Shown here in pieces: positions 1 through 6,710 of a DNA stretch of 10,073 nt. Location: contig JABSSB010000169.1 of assembly GCA_013214715.1 (NCBI GenBank), forward strand, positions 1 to 10,073, written 5' to 3'. This DNA comes from Paracoccaceae bacterium. Lineage in GTDB: Bacteria; Pseudomonadota; Alphaproteobacteria; Rhodobacterales; Rhodobacteraceae. Numbering within the stretch: position 1 is the first letter of the stretch; every line of letters begins with the position of its first letter. A model generated the notes under the pieces. The model saw only the letters and a list, made by a program, of their open reading frames with translations, was not told the origin of the DNA and did not search any database. A program made the translations under genes and the position numbers.

Positions 1-1
1 C

Positions 2-1153
2 TCCGGCAGCCCGTATCGGGGCCGGACGGATGTTCTGCCCACTGGGCGCAATATGTTCACTACGGATCCCCGCTCGGTCCCGACGCGGGCAGCTTATGCC
101 CAAGGCGTGGCCCTGGCCGAGGAATTGGTCCGGCGTCACTTGCAGGACGAAGGAGATTGGCCGCGTGCATTGATCGTTGATCTTTGGGGGTCCGCCACGA
201 TGCGCACAGCGGGCGAGGAATTCGCCATGGCCCTGCACTTGCTAGGTGTGCGTCCGATCTGGGACCCCGGGTCCGAGCGTGTGTCTGGGGTCGAGGTGCT
301 CCCGATCACAGAGCTTGATCGCCCGCGCATCGATGTGACCCTGCGTGTGTCGGGGCTGTTTCGGGACGTTTTTCCGACGCTCTCGGCACTTTATTCCCAG
401 GCTGTCCGCGCCCTGTGTGATCGCGACGAGGCGCCGGATTGGAATCCATTTGCAGGCCGCGCAGACAACTTGCGCGTCTTCGGCCCGCAACCGGGGACCT
501 TTGGGCTTGGCCTCGGCGCAGCGCTTGACGATTACTCGGACACCGGTCGCAAAGCCGCGGGCGAGGCGTGGCTGGCCGCCTCGGCCTGGGCGCTTGACGG
601 CGATACGGCCCGTCATGAGGCCGACGCCATGCGCGCAAGGGTGGCCGCGGCAGACAGTTTCGTGCATTTGCAGGATTTGCCCGAAACCGATCTGCTTCTG
701 GCCTCTGATTACGCCGCCCATGAAGCAGGGTTCGCGGCTGCGCAATTCGTGACCGGCGGCGACGCCAAGCTTTGGCATTTGGACAATACTGACCCAAATA
801 CACCGCGCGCCCGGTCTCTGCCCGAAGAGATCGCCCGAGTGGTTCAGGCCCGCGCGGCCAACCCAAACTGGATCGCGTCCATGCGCGATCACGGGTTCAG
901 GGGCGCCGCAGAAATCGCGGCGACGCTGGACCATATGGCCGCCTTTGCGCATCTGGCCAACGCCGTCGGGCCGCATTTGTTTGACCTGTATCACGACGCG
1001 ACTTTGGGCGACGCGGAAACCTGCGCGTTTCTCGAGCGCGAGAACCCGCAAGCCTATCGGGCCATGTGTGACCGATTTCGGGCGTTGACCGAGGCTGGCC
1101 TGTGGCAAACACGGCGCAACTCCATTCTTGCGGATATGGCAACGCGGCCATGA
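2..1153 (+). CDS. cobN: Cobaltochelatase large subunit CobN, C-terminal part (5' end outside window)
   Basis: CobN is the large porphyrin/corrin-binding subunit of the ATP-dependent cobaltochelatase CobN-CobS-CobT, which inserts Co2+ into hydrogenobyrinic acid a,c-diamide in the cytoplasm. The frame is open from position 2. The 17 codons before the first internal ATG (position 53) already read CobN sequence, including DVLPTGRN just before MFTTDPR, so that ATG is not the start and the gene is cut by the window edge. About 383 residues are visible of a family that usually has about 1,200 or more. Further CobN-like signatures are LWGSATMRT, the DVTLRVSGLFRD segment, the PNWIASMRDHGFRGA segment and the terminal GLWQTRRNS. 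Magnesium chelatase BchH/ChlH shares this fold, but the surrounding cob genes and the C-terminal wording favour CobN. The stop overlaps the cobG start (ATGA). CobS and CobT are not in the window. Confidence 0.95.
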   Translation, partial: SGSPYRGRTDVLPTGRNMFTTDPRSVPTRAAYAQGVALAEELVRRHLQDEGDWPRALIVDLWGSATMRTAGEEFAMALHLLGVRPIWDPGSERVSGVEVLPITELDRPRIDVTLRVSGLFRDVFPTLSALYSQAVRALCDRDEAPDWNPFAGRADNLRVFGPQPGTFGLGLGAALDDYSDTGRKAAGEAWLAASAWALDGDTARHEADAMRARVAAADSFVHLQDLPETDLLLASDYAAHEAGFAAAQFVTGGDAKLWHLDNTDPNTPRARSLPEEIARVVQARAANPNWIASMRDHGFRGAAEIAATLDHMAAFAHLANAVGPHLFDLYHDATLGDAETCAFLERENPQAYRAMCDRFRALTEAGLWQTRRNSILADMATRP

Positions 1154-2295
1154 CAAAGCCCGCCGCACCCAAACCAGAGATAAAAGGCTGGTGCCCCGGA
1201 GCGCATCGCCCAATGATGTCGGGCGACGGTCTTGTCTTTCGTGTCCGACCTTTCTTTGGTGAATTGAGCGTAGACCAGGCCTTTGGCCTCTGCGATTTGG
1301 CGGATCGGTTTGGCAATGGGATTCTGGACCTGACCTCTCGCGCGAACCTGCAAATTCGTGGCGTGTGCGAAAAGGATCAAGCGACGCTTTTGAAGGCGCT
1401 GGACGATCTTGAGCTTATTGACAGCAATCCCGCCGCGGAAGGCCGCCGCAACATCCTGATAGCGCCGCATTGGGAGGAAGGCGATCTGACGCATCAGCTG
1501 TGTCGCGATGTACTGCAAACCCTGCCGGACTTGCCGGACCTGCCCGAGAAGATGGGCTTTGCAATCGACACGGGCGCCGTGGCTTGCCTGTCCTCAGGCT
1601 CTGCTGATTTTCGGTTTGAACTTACCACGCAGGGGCATGTGATGCTCCGGGCGGATGGTGCGCAAGGCGGGCGCGTGATCCCCCGCGCCGAGGCCATGCG
1701 CGCATTGACGGAGCTGGCCCTTTGGTTTGTGCAAAGCGGCGGTTCGGCTGCAGGCCGGATGGCCCGGCACCTCGAAAGGGCAAGCTTGCCAGAGGGGTGG
1801 GACACCGCCACGCCCAGGCCAGAGGACAAAAGCCTCGATATCGGGCCGACGCAGCGTGGCACGGTGCTGGGTGCCCCGTTTGGCAAGATCGCGTCAGCGG
1901 ATTTGCGTGCCGTGCTGCGTCAGACCGAGGTTGCAAGCCTTCGGCTGATGTTGGGGCGCACGCTTTTGCTGCGTGGGGCGTTTGTGCGCAAAGCCAGCGG
2001 ATTCGTGACGGCGCCATCGCGTCTGATGGATGTCCATGCTTGTCCCGGTGCGCCTTATTGCGCCGCGGCCAGCGTCGAGACCATGCCTCTTGCGCTTGCT
2101 TTGGCGCCTCTGACAGTTGGCAGCTTGCATGTCTCGGGATGCTCCAAAGGGTGCGCCTATCCAAAGGCCGCGATGACAACGCTGGTGGGGCGCGATGGCA
2201 GGTTTGATCTTGTCAGGCAGGGACGGCCATGGGATGAGCCCTGCCAAAGCGGGCTGGGCCCGGATGAAGTGAAGACGATGGGTGACCTTGGCTGA
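1150..2295 (+). CDS. cobG: Precorrin-3B synthase CobG
   Basis: CobG is the O2-dependent monooxygenase that turns precorrin-3A into precorrin-3B, forming the C20 hydroxyl and a gamma-lactone that prepare ring contraction. The 381-residue protein opens with KGWCPGAHRPM, typical of CobG. It follows the nitrite/sulfite reductase-like plan. The Fe4S4/siroheme-type cysteine set is visible near the C-terminus as C298-x5-C304 (HACPGAPYC) and C331-x3-C335 (SGCSKGC). The length is shorter than the roughly 460 residues recalled for Pseudomonas denitrificans CobG, but all the motifs are present. The frame is open further upstream to an ATG at 1102. I chose 1150 because it makes an ATGA overlap with the cobN stop and because family homology begins just after it. 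No strong ribosome-binding site is seen, so translation is probably coupled to cobN. Its presence indicates the aerobic route by CobG rather than the flavoprotein CobZ. Confidence 0.93.
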   Translation: MTKPAAPKPEIKGWCPGAHRPMMSGDGLVFRVRPFFGELSVDQAFGLCDLADRFGNGILDLTSRANLQIRGVCEKDQATLLKALDDLELIDSNPAAEGRRNILIAPHWEEGDLTHQLCRDVLQTLPDLPDLPEKMGFAIDTGAVACLSSGSADFRFELTTQGHVMLRADGAQGGRVIPRAEAMRALTELALWFVQSGGSAAGRMARHLERASLPEGWDTATPRPEDKSLDIGPTQRGTVLGAPFGKIASADLRAVLRQTEVASLRLMLGRTLLLRGAFVRKASGFVTAPSRLMDVHACPGAPYCAAASVETMPLALALAPLTVGSLHVSGCSKGCAYPKAAMTTLVGRDGRFDLVRQGRPWDEPCQSGLGPDEVKTMGDLG

Positions 2296-2924
2296 TGCCT
2301 TACACGTACGAAAAAGATGGTGCTGCCATTTATGCGGAAAGCTTTGCCACAATCCGCAACGAGGCGGAGCTGGCGCGTTTTACGCCCGACGAAGAACAGA
2401 TCGCCGTGCGCATGATCCATGCTGCTGGCATGGTCGGTCTGGAACAGCACATTCGGTTCTCAACCGCGTTTGCGCAGACCGCGCGCGCTGCGTTGAATGA
2501 CGGCGCCCCGATCTTTTGTGACGCCCATATGGTGTCCGAAGGCGTCACACGGCCGCGCCTGCCAGCCAATAATGACGTGATCTGTACGCTGCGGGACGCC
2601 GCTGTGCCCGAGCTCGCGCGTGCGATGGGCACCACGCGCTCTGCCGCGGCCCTAGAGCTGTGGCGCCCCCGTTTGGCGGGCGCATTGGTTGCCATTGGCA
2701 ACGCGCCCACCGCCTTGTTCCATTTGCTCAACATGCTGGAAGACCCCGATTGCCCCCGTCCCGCGGCTATCATCGGCTGCCCCGTGGGCTTTGTCGGTGC
2801 GCGCGAAAGCAAAGAGGCACTATGGGCCGATCAGCCTGTGCCCTGCTGTATCGTCGATGGGCGCCTTGGCGGGTCTGCGATCACGGTGGCAGCCATCAAC
2901 GCGATTGCGAGCCGCGCCGAATGA
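2295..2924 (+). CDS. cobH: Precorrin-8X methylmutase CobH
   Basis: CobH (precorrin isomerase) moves the methyl group from C11 to C12, converting precorrin-8X into hydrogenobyrinic acid. At 209 residues it has the usual family length. The expected active-site histidine is H42 in the segment RMIHAAGMV. The position after HA is often cysteine in relatives (HACG) and is alanine here, so that cysteine is evidently not essential. Strong family signatures follow: VICTLRD, the TRSAAALELW segment, AIGNAPTALFHLL, and GCPVGFVGARESKEAL near residues 155-175. The start codon shares one base with the cobG stop (TGATG), and the stop overlaps the cobI start (ATGA). It has no clear ribosome-binding site of its own, which fits translational coupling. 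Although CobH acts last in the ring-modifying part of the pathway, its gene precedes earlier-acting enzymes, so gene order does not follow reaction order. Confidence 0.96.
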   Translation: MPYTYEKDGAAIYAESFATIRNEAELARFTPDEEQIAVRMIHAAGMVGLEQHIRFSTAFAQTARAALNDGAPIFCDAHMVSEGVTRPRLPANNDVICTLRDAAVPELARAMGTTRSAAALELWRPRLAGALVAIGNAPTALFHLLNMLEDPDCPRPAAIIGCPVGFVGARESKEALWADQPVPCCIVDGRLGGSAITVAAINAIASRAE

Positions 2925-3661
2925 CAGATGTATCCCGCGTAGGCACGATCTATTGCCTGGGTCTTGGTCCGGGCGACCCCGACCTGATGAGCGTCCGGGC
3001 CGACCGGCTGTTGCGGCAAGCCCGGCATGTTGCCTTTTTTCGCAAAGCAGGCCGCAAAGGTCAGGCGCGGCAGATCGTCGAAGGCATGTTGCCCGACGGC
3101 GTGACAGAATTTCCGATGGAATACCCTGTTACAACCGAAATCCCGTTCACCGACCCCGAATATAATCGTATCCTGTCAGAGTTTTACGAAACATGCTCCA
3201 CCCATCTGCGGGCGCTGTCGCAAGAGGGAGAGGATGTTGTCGTTTTGTGCGAGGGCGATCCCTTTTTCTACGGGTCGTTCATGCATCTCCACAGTCGCTT
3301 ATCCGCCGATGTCCCGGTTGAAATTGTCCCGGCCATCACGGGCATGTCGGCAGCTTGGACCGCGACCAATATGCCGATCACATGGGGCGACGATGTGCTG
3401 ACCGTCTTGATGGGCACTTTGCCCGAAGACGACCTGTCCAAACGAGCGGCGAATAGCGATGCGCTGGTGATCATGAAAGTCGGGCGCAACATCGAGAAAA
3501 TACGCCAGGCCCTGAAAACAGCGGGCAAGTATCAAGACGCCTATCTGATCGAATTCGCGTCGATGGCGGGACAAACCGTTCAGCGCTTGGCAGAGGCGGA
3601 AGGCAAGGTAACGCCCTATTTCTCGATCATCGTGGTGCATGGTCAGGGACGCAGGCCATGA
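2921..3661 (+). CDS. cobI: Precorrin-2 C20-methyltransferase CobI
   Basis: CobI transfers a methyl group from S-adenosylmethionine to C20 of precorrin-2, giving precorrin-3A and committing the molecule to corrin rather than siroheme. The 246 residues match the usual length (about 245). It is a tetrapyrrole methylase of two alpha/beta domains. The N-terminal glycine loop is GLGPGDPDL (residues 14-22), the CEGDPFFYGS motif is at 110-119, and PAITGMSAAW follows near 137-146. The segment around RKAGRKGQARQI near residue 41 is also typical of CobI/CbiL. The frame is open upstream into cobH, but the ATG at 2921 gives an ATGA overlap with the cobH stop and places the glycine loop at the normal distance from the N-terminus. 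It lies between cobH and cobJ in the same series, consistent with one polycistronic message. Confidence 0.96.
   Translation: MTDVSRVGTIYCLGLGPGDPDLMSVRADRLLRQARHVAFFRKAGRKGQARQIVEGMLPDGVTEFPMEYPVTTEIPFTDPEYNRILSEFYETCSTHLRALSQEGEDVVVLCEGDPFFYGSFMHLHSRLSADVPVEIVPAITGMSAAWTATNMPITWGDDVLTVLMGTLPEDDLSKRAANSDALVIMKVGRNIEKIRQALKTAGKYQDAYLIEFASMAGQTVQRLAEAEGKVTPYFSIIVVHGQGRRP
3645..3649 (+). promoter_or_regulatory. Ribosome-binding site of cobJ
   Basis: AGGGA lies 8 nt before the ATG at 3658, inside the last codons of cobI. It supports that start and suggests cobJ can be initiated directly as well as by coupling. Confidence 0.6.
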
Positions 3662-4407
3662 CCGGGTCGTTGGTGATTGCCGGGCTGGGCCCGGGCGACG
3701 ATGCGCTCGTCACGCCCGAGGTCAAATCCGCATTGGAGGATGCCAGCGATATTGTGGGCTACATTCCCTATGTCGCCCGAGTGCCGGAGCGCGCCGGATT
3801 GACCAAACACGCAACCGACAACCGGGTTGAGCTTGACCGCGCGCGCCACGCGCTGGACATGGCGTCAACCGGGCGCCGCGTTGTTGTCGTGTCCTCGGGG
3901 GATCCTGGTGTCTTTGCGATGGCGTCCGCGGTGTTTGAAGCGGTCGAGGCCGGACCGCCAGACTGGCGCATGCTTGATATCCGCGTCTTGCCGGGGATTA
4001 CCGCCATGCTGGCCGCCGCCGCCCGGGCTGGCGCGCCTTTGGGGCATGATTTCTGCGCCATAAACCTCAGCGACAATCTCAAGCCCTGGTCCGTGATCGA
4101 ACATCGGTTAAGGCTGGCGGTTGAGGCAGATTTTGCCATGGCCTTTTACAACCCGCGGTCCAAAGCCCGGCCCGAAGGGTTTGCAAAAACGCTCGACATT
4201 CTCAAAGCCTGCTGCGCGGACACCCGCCCGGTGATCTTTGCGCGCGCGGTTTCGACCCCGCAAGAAGAGCTGCGCGTCGTCCCGTTGCCCGACTGTCGGC
4301 CAGAGATGGCGGATATGCGCACAATGGTCATTGTCGGGTCGTCTCAAACACGGATCATATCGCGTGATGGACCGCCATTCGTCTACACGCCTAGGTCGGC
4401 ACCATGA
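3658..4407 (+). CDS. cobJ: Precorrin-3B C17-methyltransferase CobJ
   Basis: CobJ methylates C17 of precorrin-3B and carries out ring contraction, giving precorrin-4, the step that turns the porphyrin-like ring into a corrinoid frame. The protein has 249 residues, close to the usual single-domain length. Visible motifs are GLGPGDDALVTP (9-20), GYIPYV (34-39), SSGDPGVFAMA (79-89), LPGITAMLAAAARAGAPLGHDF (from about 111), LSDNLKPW (137-144), AFYNPRSKARP (162-172) and the late VIVGSSQT segment. LSDxLxPW and FYNPxS are hallmarks of CobJ/CbiH. The start overlaps the cobI stop (ATGA) and has an AGGGA ribosome-binding site 8 nt upstream. The last 25 nt are also coding on the other strand, where cobK ends. 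Unlike the fused forms found in some bacteria, no other domain is attached. Confidence 0.96.
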   Translation: MTGSLVIAGLGPGDDALVTPEVKSALEDASDIVGYIPYVARVPERAGLTKHATDNRVELDRARHALDMASTGRRVVVVSSGDPGVFAMASAVFEAVEAGPPDWRMLDIRVLPGITAMLAAAARAGAPLGHDFCAINLSDNLKPWSVIEHRLRLAVEADFAMAFYNPRSKARPEGFAKTLDILKACCADTRPVIFARAVSTPQEELRVVPLPDCRPEMADMRTMVIVGSSQTRIISRDGPPFVYTPRSAP

Positions 4408-5165
4408 CCTGCAAGCCAGCTCAGAACGGCCTCAACGCTGCTGGCCTCTTCGCGTTCTGGCATCGGGGGACGTTCAATCATGATGACCGGCAGACCCAAT
4501 TGGCGCGCAGCGATGATTTTGGCCTTTGCGCCAGACCCGCCGGAGTTTTTGGACACGACAAGGTCGATCCCGTGATCGCGCATCAGGGCCAGGTCGCTGT
4601 CCACACGGAATGGTCCCCGATCAACGAGCACCTGGGCTTTGGGAAACGGCAACGCGTCCTTTGGTGGATCGACAAGGCGCAAAAGGTAATGGTGCTGCGG
4701 GTTGGGCGCGAAGGCCAACAGATGCATCCGACCGACCGCCAGCAACACACGCGATGCAGGGCGATCCAAAGCGGCCACCGCTTCGGCAATGTCACGCACA
4801 GTTTGCCATCTGTCGCCGGGCTCTGGCGCCCAAGCGGGCCGCACCAACCCGATATGCGGTATGCCAAGCTTGCGGCAGGCAGCTGTCGCGTTGTGGCTCA
4901 TCTGGCTTGCAAAAGGATGCGTGGCGTCGACGACATGCGTGATGCCGTTGTCGCGGAGATAGGCTTGCAGCCCGCAAACGCCGCCAAAACCGCCCACGCG
5001 CATGGGAAGCGGCTGGCGCTTTGGTCGCGCAACGCGGCCCGCCAAAGACAATGTGGCGCGCGTACCTGTCTCGGCCAGTCGCTGACACAACGCCGTGGCC
5101 TCTGTCGTGCCGCCAAGGATCAAAAGGGTCGGGTCTATGGCTAAGGGTCCATGGCTAACAATCAT
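4383..5165 (-). CDS. cobK: Precorrin-6A reductase CobK, on the strand opposite the rest of the cluster
   Basis: CobK reduces precorrin-6A to precorrin-6B with NADPH. With the ATG at 5165 the protein has 260 residues, the normal size. Motifs in order are LILGGTTEA (15-23, nucleotide-binding start), SLAGRVARP (40-48), MRVGGFGG (55-62), DATHPFA (80-86), RPAWAPEPGDRW (109-120), GPFRVDSDLALM (184-195) and SKNSGGSGAKAKI (205-217). The frame is open much further upstream, but nothing there resembles CobK. The start is not secure: no ribosome-binding site precedes 5165, and a TTG at 5123 would begin the protein just at LILGGT. With the ATG, the first 29 nt lie opposite the cobL start. The last 25 nt lie opposite the cobJ end, and the stop is TAG. 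Its promoter would have to be inside cobL, where I see no convincing -35/-10 pair. A reversed cobK also occurs, as I recall, in related alphaproteobacterial cob clusters. Confidence 0.94.
   Translation of the reverse strand: MIVSHGPLAIDPTLLILGGTTEATALCQRLAETGTRATLSLAGRVARPKRQPLPMRVGGFGGVCGLQAYLRDNGITHVVDATHPFASQMSHNATAACRKLGIPHIGLVRPAWAPEPGDRWQTVRDIAEAVAALDRPASRVLLAVGRMHLLAFAPNPQHHYLLRLVDPPKDALPFPKAQVLVDRGPFRVDSDLALMRDHGIDLVVSKNSGGSGAKAKIIAARQLGLPVIMIERPPMPEREEASSVEAVLSWLAGHGADLGV
5122..5128 (+). promoter_or_regulatory. Probable ribosome-binding site of cobL
   Basis: AAAAGGG lies 8 nt before the ATG at 5137, within sequence that codes for cobK on the other strand. It is the main reason to prefer 5137 over the in-frame ATG at 5095. 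Confidence 0.55.
5131..5158. repeat. 14-bp tandem direct repeat at the cobL start codon
   Basis: Copy one (GGGTCTATGGCTAA, 5131-5144) is followed immediately by copy two (GGGTCCATGGCTAA, 5145-5158), with 13 of 14 bases identical. Copy one holds the in-frame cobL ATG (5137). The ATG in copy two (5151) is out of the cobL frame. On the other strand the repeat covers cobK codons 3-12, with the two copies read in different frames. Because 14 is not a multiple of three, gain or loss of a unit would shift both genes at their N-termini. Confidence 0.9.
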
Positions 5166-6333
5166 CGGGTTTGGCGAAGATGGGCTGGATGGCCTGCCGG
5201 CTGCAAGCCTTGATGCACTGAAATGCGCAGAAATCGTCATGGGGCCAGTGCGGCATCTGTCTTTGTTGGGCGATGTGCCGCAGCAGACGATCGACTGGCC
5301 GGTGCCGTTCTCTGATGGGTTAGAGATCTTGCGCAGTTTGCGGGGGCGGCGTGTTGTCGTTTTGGCCTCTGGCGACCCGTTCTGGTATGGTGCGGGCAGC
5401 GTGTTGGCGCGGGACTTCGACCCAATCGAATGGGTCGCCCTTCCTGGCTTGTCTTGCTTTTCCATCGCTGCCGCGCGTCTGGGGTGGCCCTTGGACACAA
5501 CGCCCTGCCTTGGCCTGCATGCCGCTCCTTTAAGCCGCCTGCGCCCTTACTTGGCGCGAGGGACGCGTCTGATGGTGACGCTGCGGGACGGTGCAGCTGT
5601 TGATGACTTGCATGCCTATCTGACCCAGCTCGGATTTGGTGACAGCATCCTGCACGTGATGGAAGCGCTCGCAGGTCCGCGGGAGCGGATTTCGAAGTTC
5701 AAAGCGGATGAAGCGCCCAATACGGATTTTGCGCATCCGGTATGTGTGGCCATTGATGTTCAAGGCGCGGGTGAAAGCCTGCCAAAGACAAGCGGGCGCA
5801 GCGATGCATGGTTCGCCCATGACGGCCAGATCACCAAACGTCCGGTGCGCGCGTTGACCCTGTCGGCCCTTGCCCCGCGACATGGCGAGCATCTTTGGGA
5901 TATTGGCGGCGGGTCGGGCTCCATCGCCATTGAATGGCTGCTGGCCGATCCATCCTTGCACGCCACATGTATCGAGGCCGACCCGGCCCGAGCAAATCGG
6001 ATCACCAAAAACGCCGTGGGACTGGGCGTTGACCGGTTGCGCCTTGCTATCGGAGTTGCGCCAAAGGTATTGGACGATCTTGAACATCCCGATGTCGTGT
6101 TTGTCGGGGGAGGATTGTCGAACGAGATGCTTGCATATTTGACCACTCTTCGACCCGGTACGCGGATCGTGGCCAATGCCGTCACACTGGAAGCAGAGGC
6201 GTTGCTGGCAAGCGCGCAGGCCATTCATGGCGGCGACTTGCTTCGGATCGAATTGGCGCAAAATGCTCCCTTGGGCCGCAAGCGCGGTTGGAAAAGCAGC
6301 TACCCCATTGTGCAGTGGAGCGTCACGCTATGA
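5137..6333 (+). CDS. cobL: Precorrin-6Y C5,15-methyltransferase (decarboxylating) CobL, CbiE-CbiT fusion
   Basis: CobL methylates C5 and C15 of precorrin-6B and removes the C12 acetate carboxyl, giving precorrin-8X. The 398-residue protein is the usual two-part fusion. Residues 4 to about 205 form a CbiE-like tetrapyrrole methylase, with IIGFGEDGLDGL (9-20), ASGDPFWYGAG (77-87) and ALPGLSCFSIAAARLGWPL (101-119). Residues from about 220 to the end form a CbiT-like Rossmann methyltransferase. This part has DGQITKRPVRAL, the SAM-binding DIGGGSGSIAIEW (255-267) and FVGGGLSNEML (322-332). The ATG at 5137 has an AAAAGGG site upstream and gives MAKGPWLTIIG, matching relatives. The in-frame ATG at 5095 would add 14 residues unlike the family and lies deeper in antisense cobK. 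The gene resumes the + strand series after cobK, and its stop overlaps the cobE start (ATGA). Confidence 0.95.
   Translation: MAKGPWLTIIGFGEDGLDGLPAASLDALKCAEIVMGPVRHLSLLGDVPQQTIDWPVPFSDGLEILRSLRGRRVVVLASGDPFWYGAGSVLARDFDPIEWVALPGLSCFSIAAARLGWPLDTTPCLGLHAAPLSRLRPYLARGTRLMVTLRDGAAVDDLHAYLTQLGFGDSILHVMEALAGPRERISKFKADEAPNTDFAHPVCVAIDVQGAGESLPKTSGRSDAWFAHDGQITKRPVRALTLSALAPRHGEHLWDIGGGSGSIAIEWLLADPSLHATCIEADPARANRITKNAVGLGVDRLRLAIGVAPKVLDDLEHPDVVFVGGGLSNEMLAYLTTLRPGTRIVANAVTLEAEALLASAQAIHGGDLLRIELAQNAPLGRKRGWKSSYPIVQWSVTL
6316..6320 (+). promoter_or_regulatory. Ribosome-binding site of cobE
   Basis: TGGAG lies 9 nt before the ATG at 6330, inside the end of cobL. It supports this start over the in-frame ATG at 6288. 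Confidence 0.5.
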
Positions 6334-6710
6334 TCGTGGCCGGGTTCGGGTTTCGTTCGGCAGCCAATGCTGACAGCTTTCAGGACGCTTTTGAGCGCGC
6401 GGGTGAAGATGCCTTGATCAGCAGCTTGGCAACGCTTGAAGACAAGGCCGATCATCCGGCTTTTCAGGCATTTGCGCGCGCGCGCAAACTTCCCATTTTG
6501 GGGGTGTCAGACGTTGCAGCACAACCGGTTGCAACGGCAACGGACAGCCGCGCGTCACGCATGGCACGTCAGCTCAGCAGCGTCGCCGAAGCGACAGCTT
6601 TGGCAGCAGCTGGCCCGGGCGCCAAGCTGATCCAAACGCGCGTCGTGTCCGCGGATCGTATGGCGACATGCGCCTTGGCGCAGGCAAGTCGGAAAGCAGA
6701 ACAGAGATGA
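6330..6710 (+). CDS. cobE: CobE, small CbiG C-terminal-domain protein
   Basis: This 126-residue protein matches the CobE/CbiG C-terminal domain family. It opens with IVAGFGFRSAA, corresponding to the usual GxGCR turn but with phenylalanine in place of cysteine. It then has the ATLEDKADHPAFQAFA segment (34-49), LPILGVSD (54-61) and SSVAEATALAAAG (83-95). In the anaerobic pathway the full CbiG opens the delta-lactone of cobalt-precorrin-5A. The stand-alone C-terminal domain is found in aerobic clusters, where it has been linked to cobalamin synthesis without an agreed reaction; a role in holding or passing an intermediate is only inference. The CbiG N-terminal domain is absent, as expected for this route. 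The start overlaps the cobL stop (ATGA) and the stop overlaps the cobM start. An in-frame ATG at 6288 was not chosen because those extra residues are unlike the family. Confidence 0.85.
   Translation: MIVAGFGFRSAANADSFQDAFERAGEDALISSLATLEDKADHPAFQAFARARKLPILGVSDVAAQPVATATDSRASRMARQLSSVAEATALAAAGPGAKLIQTRVVSADRMATCALAQASRKAEQR

Noticed and set aside
53..1153. A complete gene starting at the ATG at 53
   Set aside because: The frame is open to the left edge and codes for CobN sequence (DVLPTGRN) before that ATG, so this is the truncated C-terminal part of a long gene.
242..1213. Long antisense open frame (323 codons) opposite cobN
   Set aside because: It has no recognisable motifs, is rich in Arg/Gly/His/Pro as expected for the complement of G+C-rich coding DNA, and lies wholly opposite strongly supported cobN and the start of cobG.
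4370..4420. Terminator between the convergent cobJ and cobK ends
   Set aside because: The two genes overlap by 25 nt and no G+C-rich hairpin followed by a T run is visible on either strand.
5095..5136. Upstream in-frame ATG as the cobL start
   Set aside because: The added residues (MASVVPPRIKRVGS) do not resemble CobL N-termini, while the ATG at 5137 has a ribosome-binding site and matches the family.
5166..5240. Promoter for cobK inside the 5' part of cobL
   Set aside because: On the - strand a TTGCAG resembles a -35 box, but no acceptable -10 box follows at the proper distance, so no promoter is called.
5530..6261. Antisense open frame (243 codons) opposite cobL
   Set aside because: Its composition and lack of family features mark it as a shadow of cobL, whose CbiE and CbiT motifs cover the same stretch.
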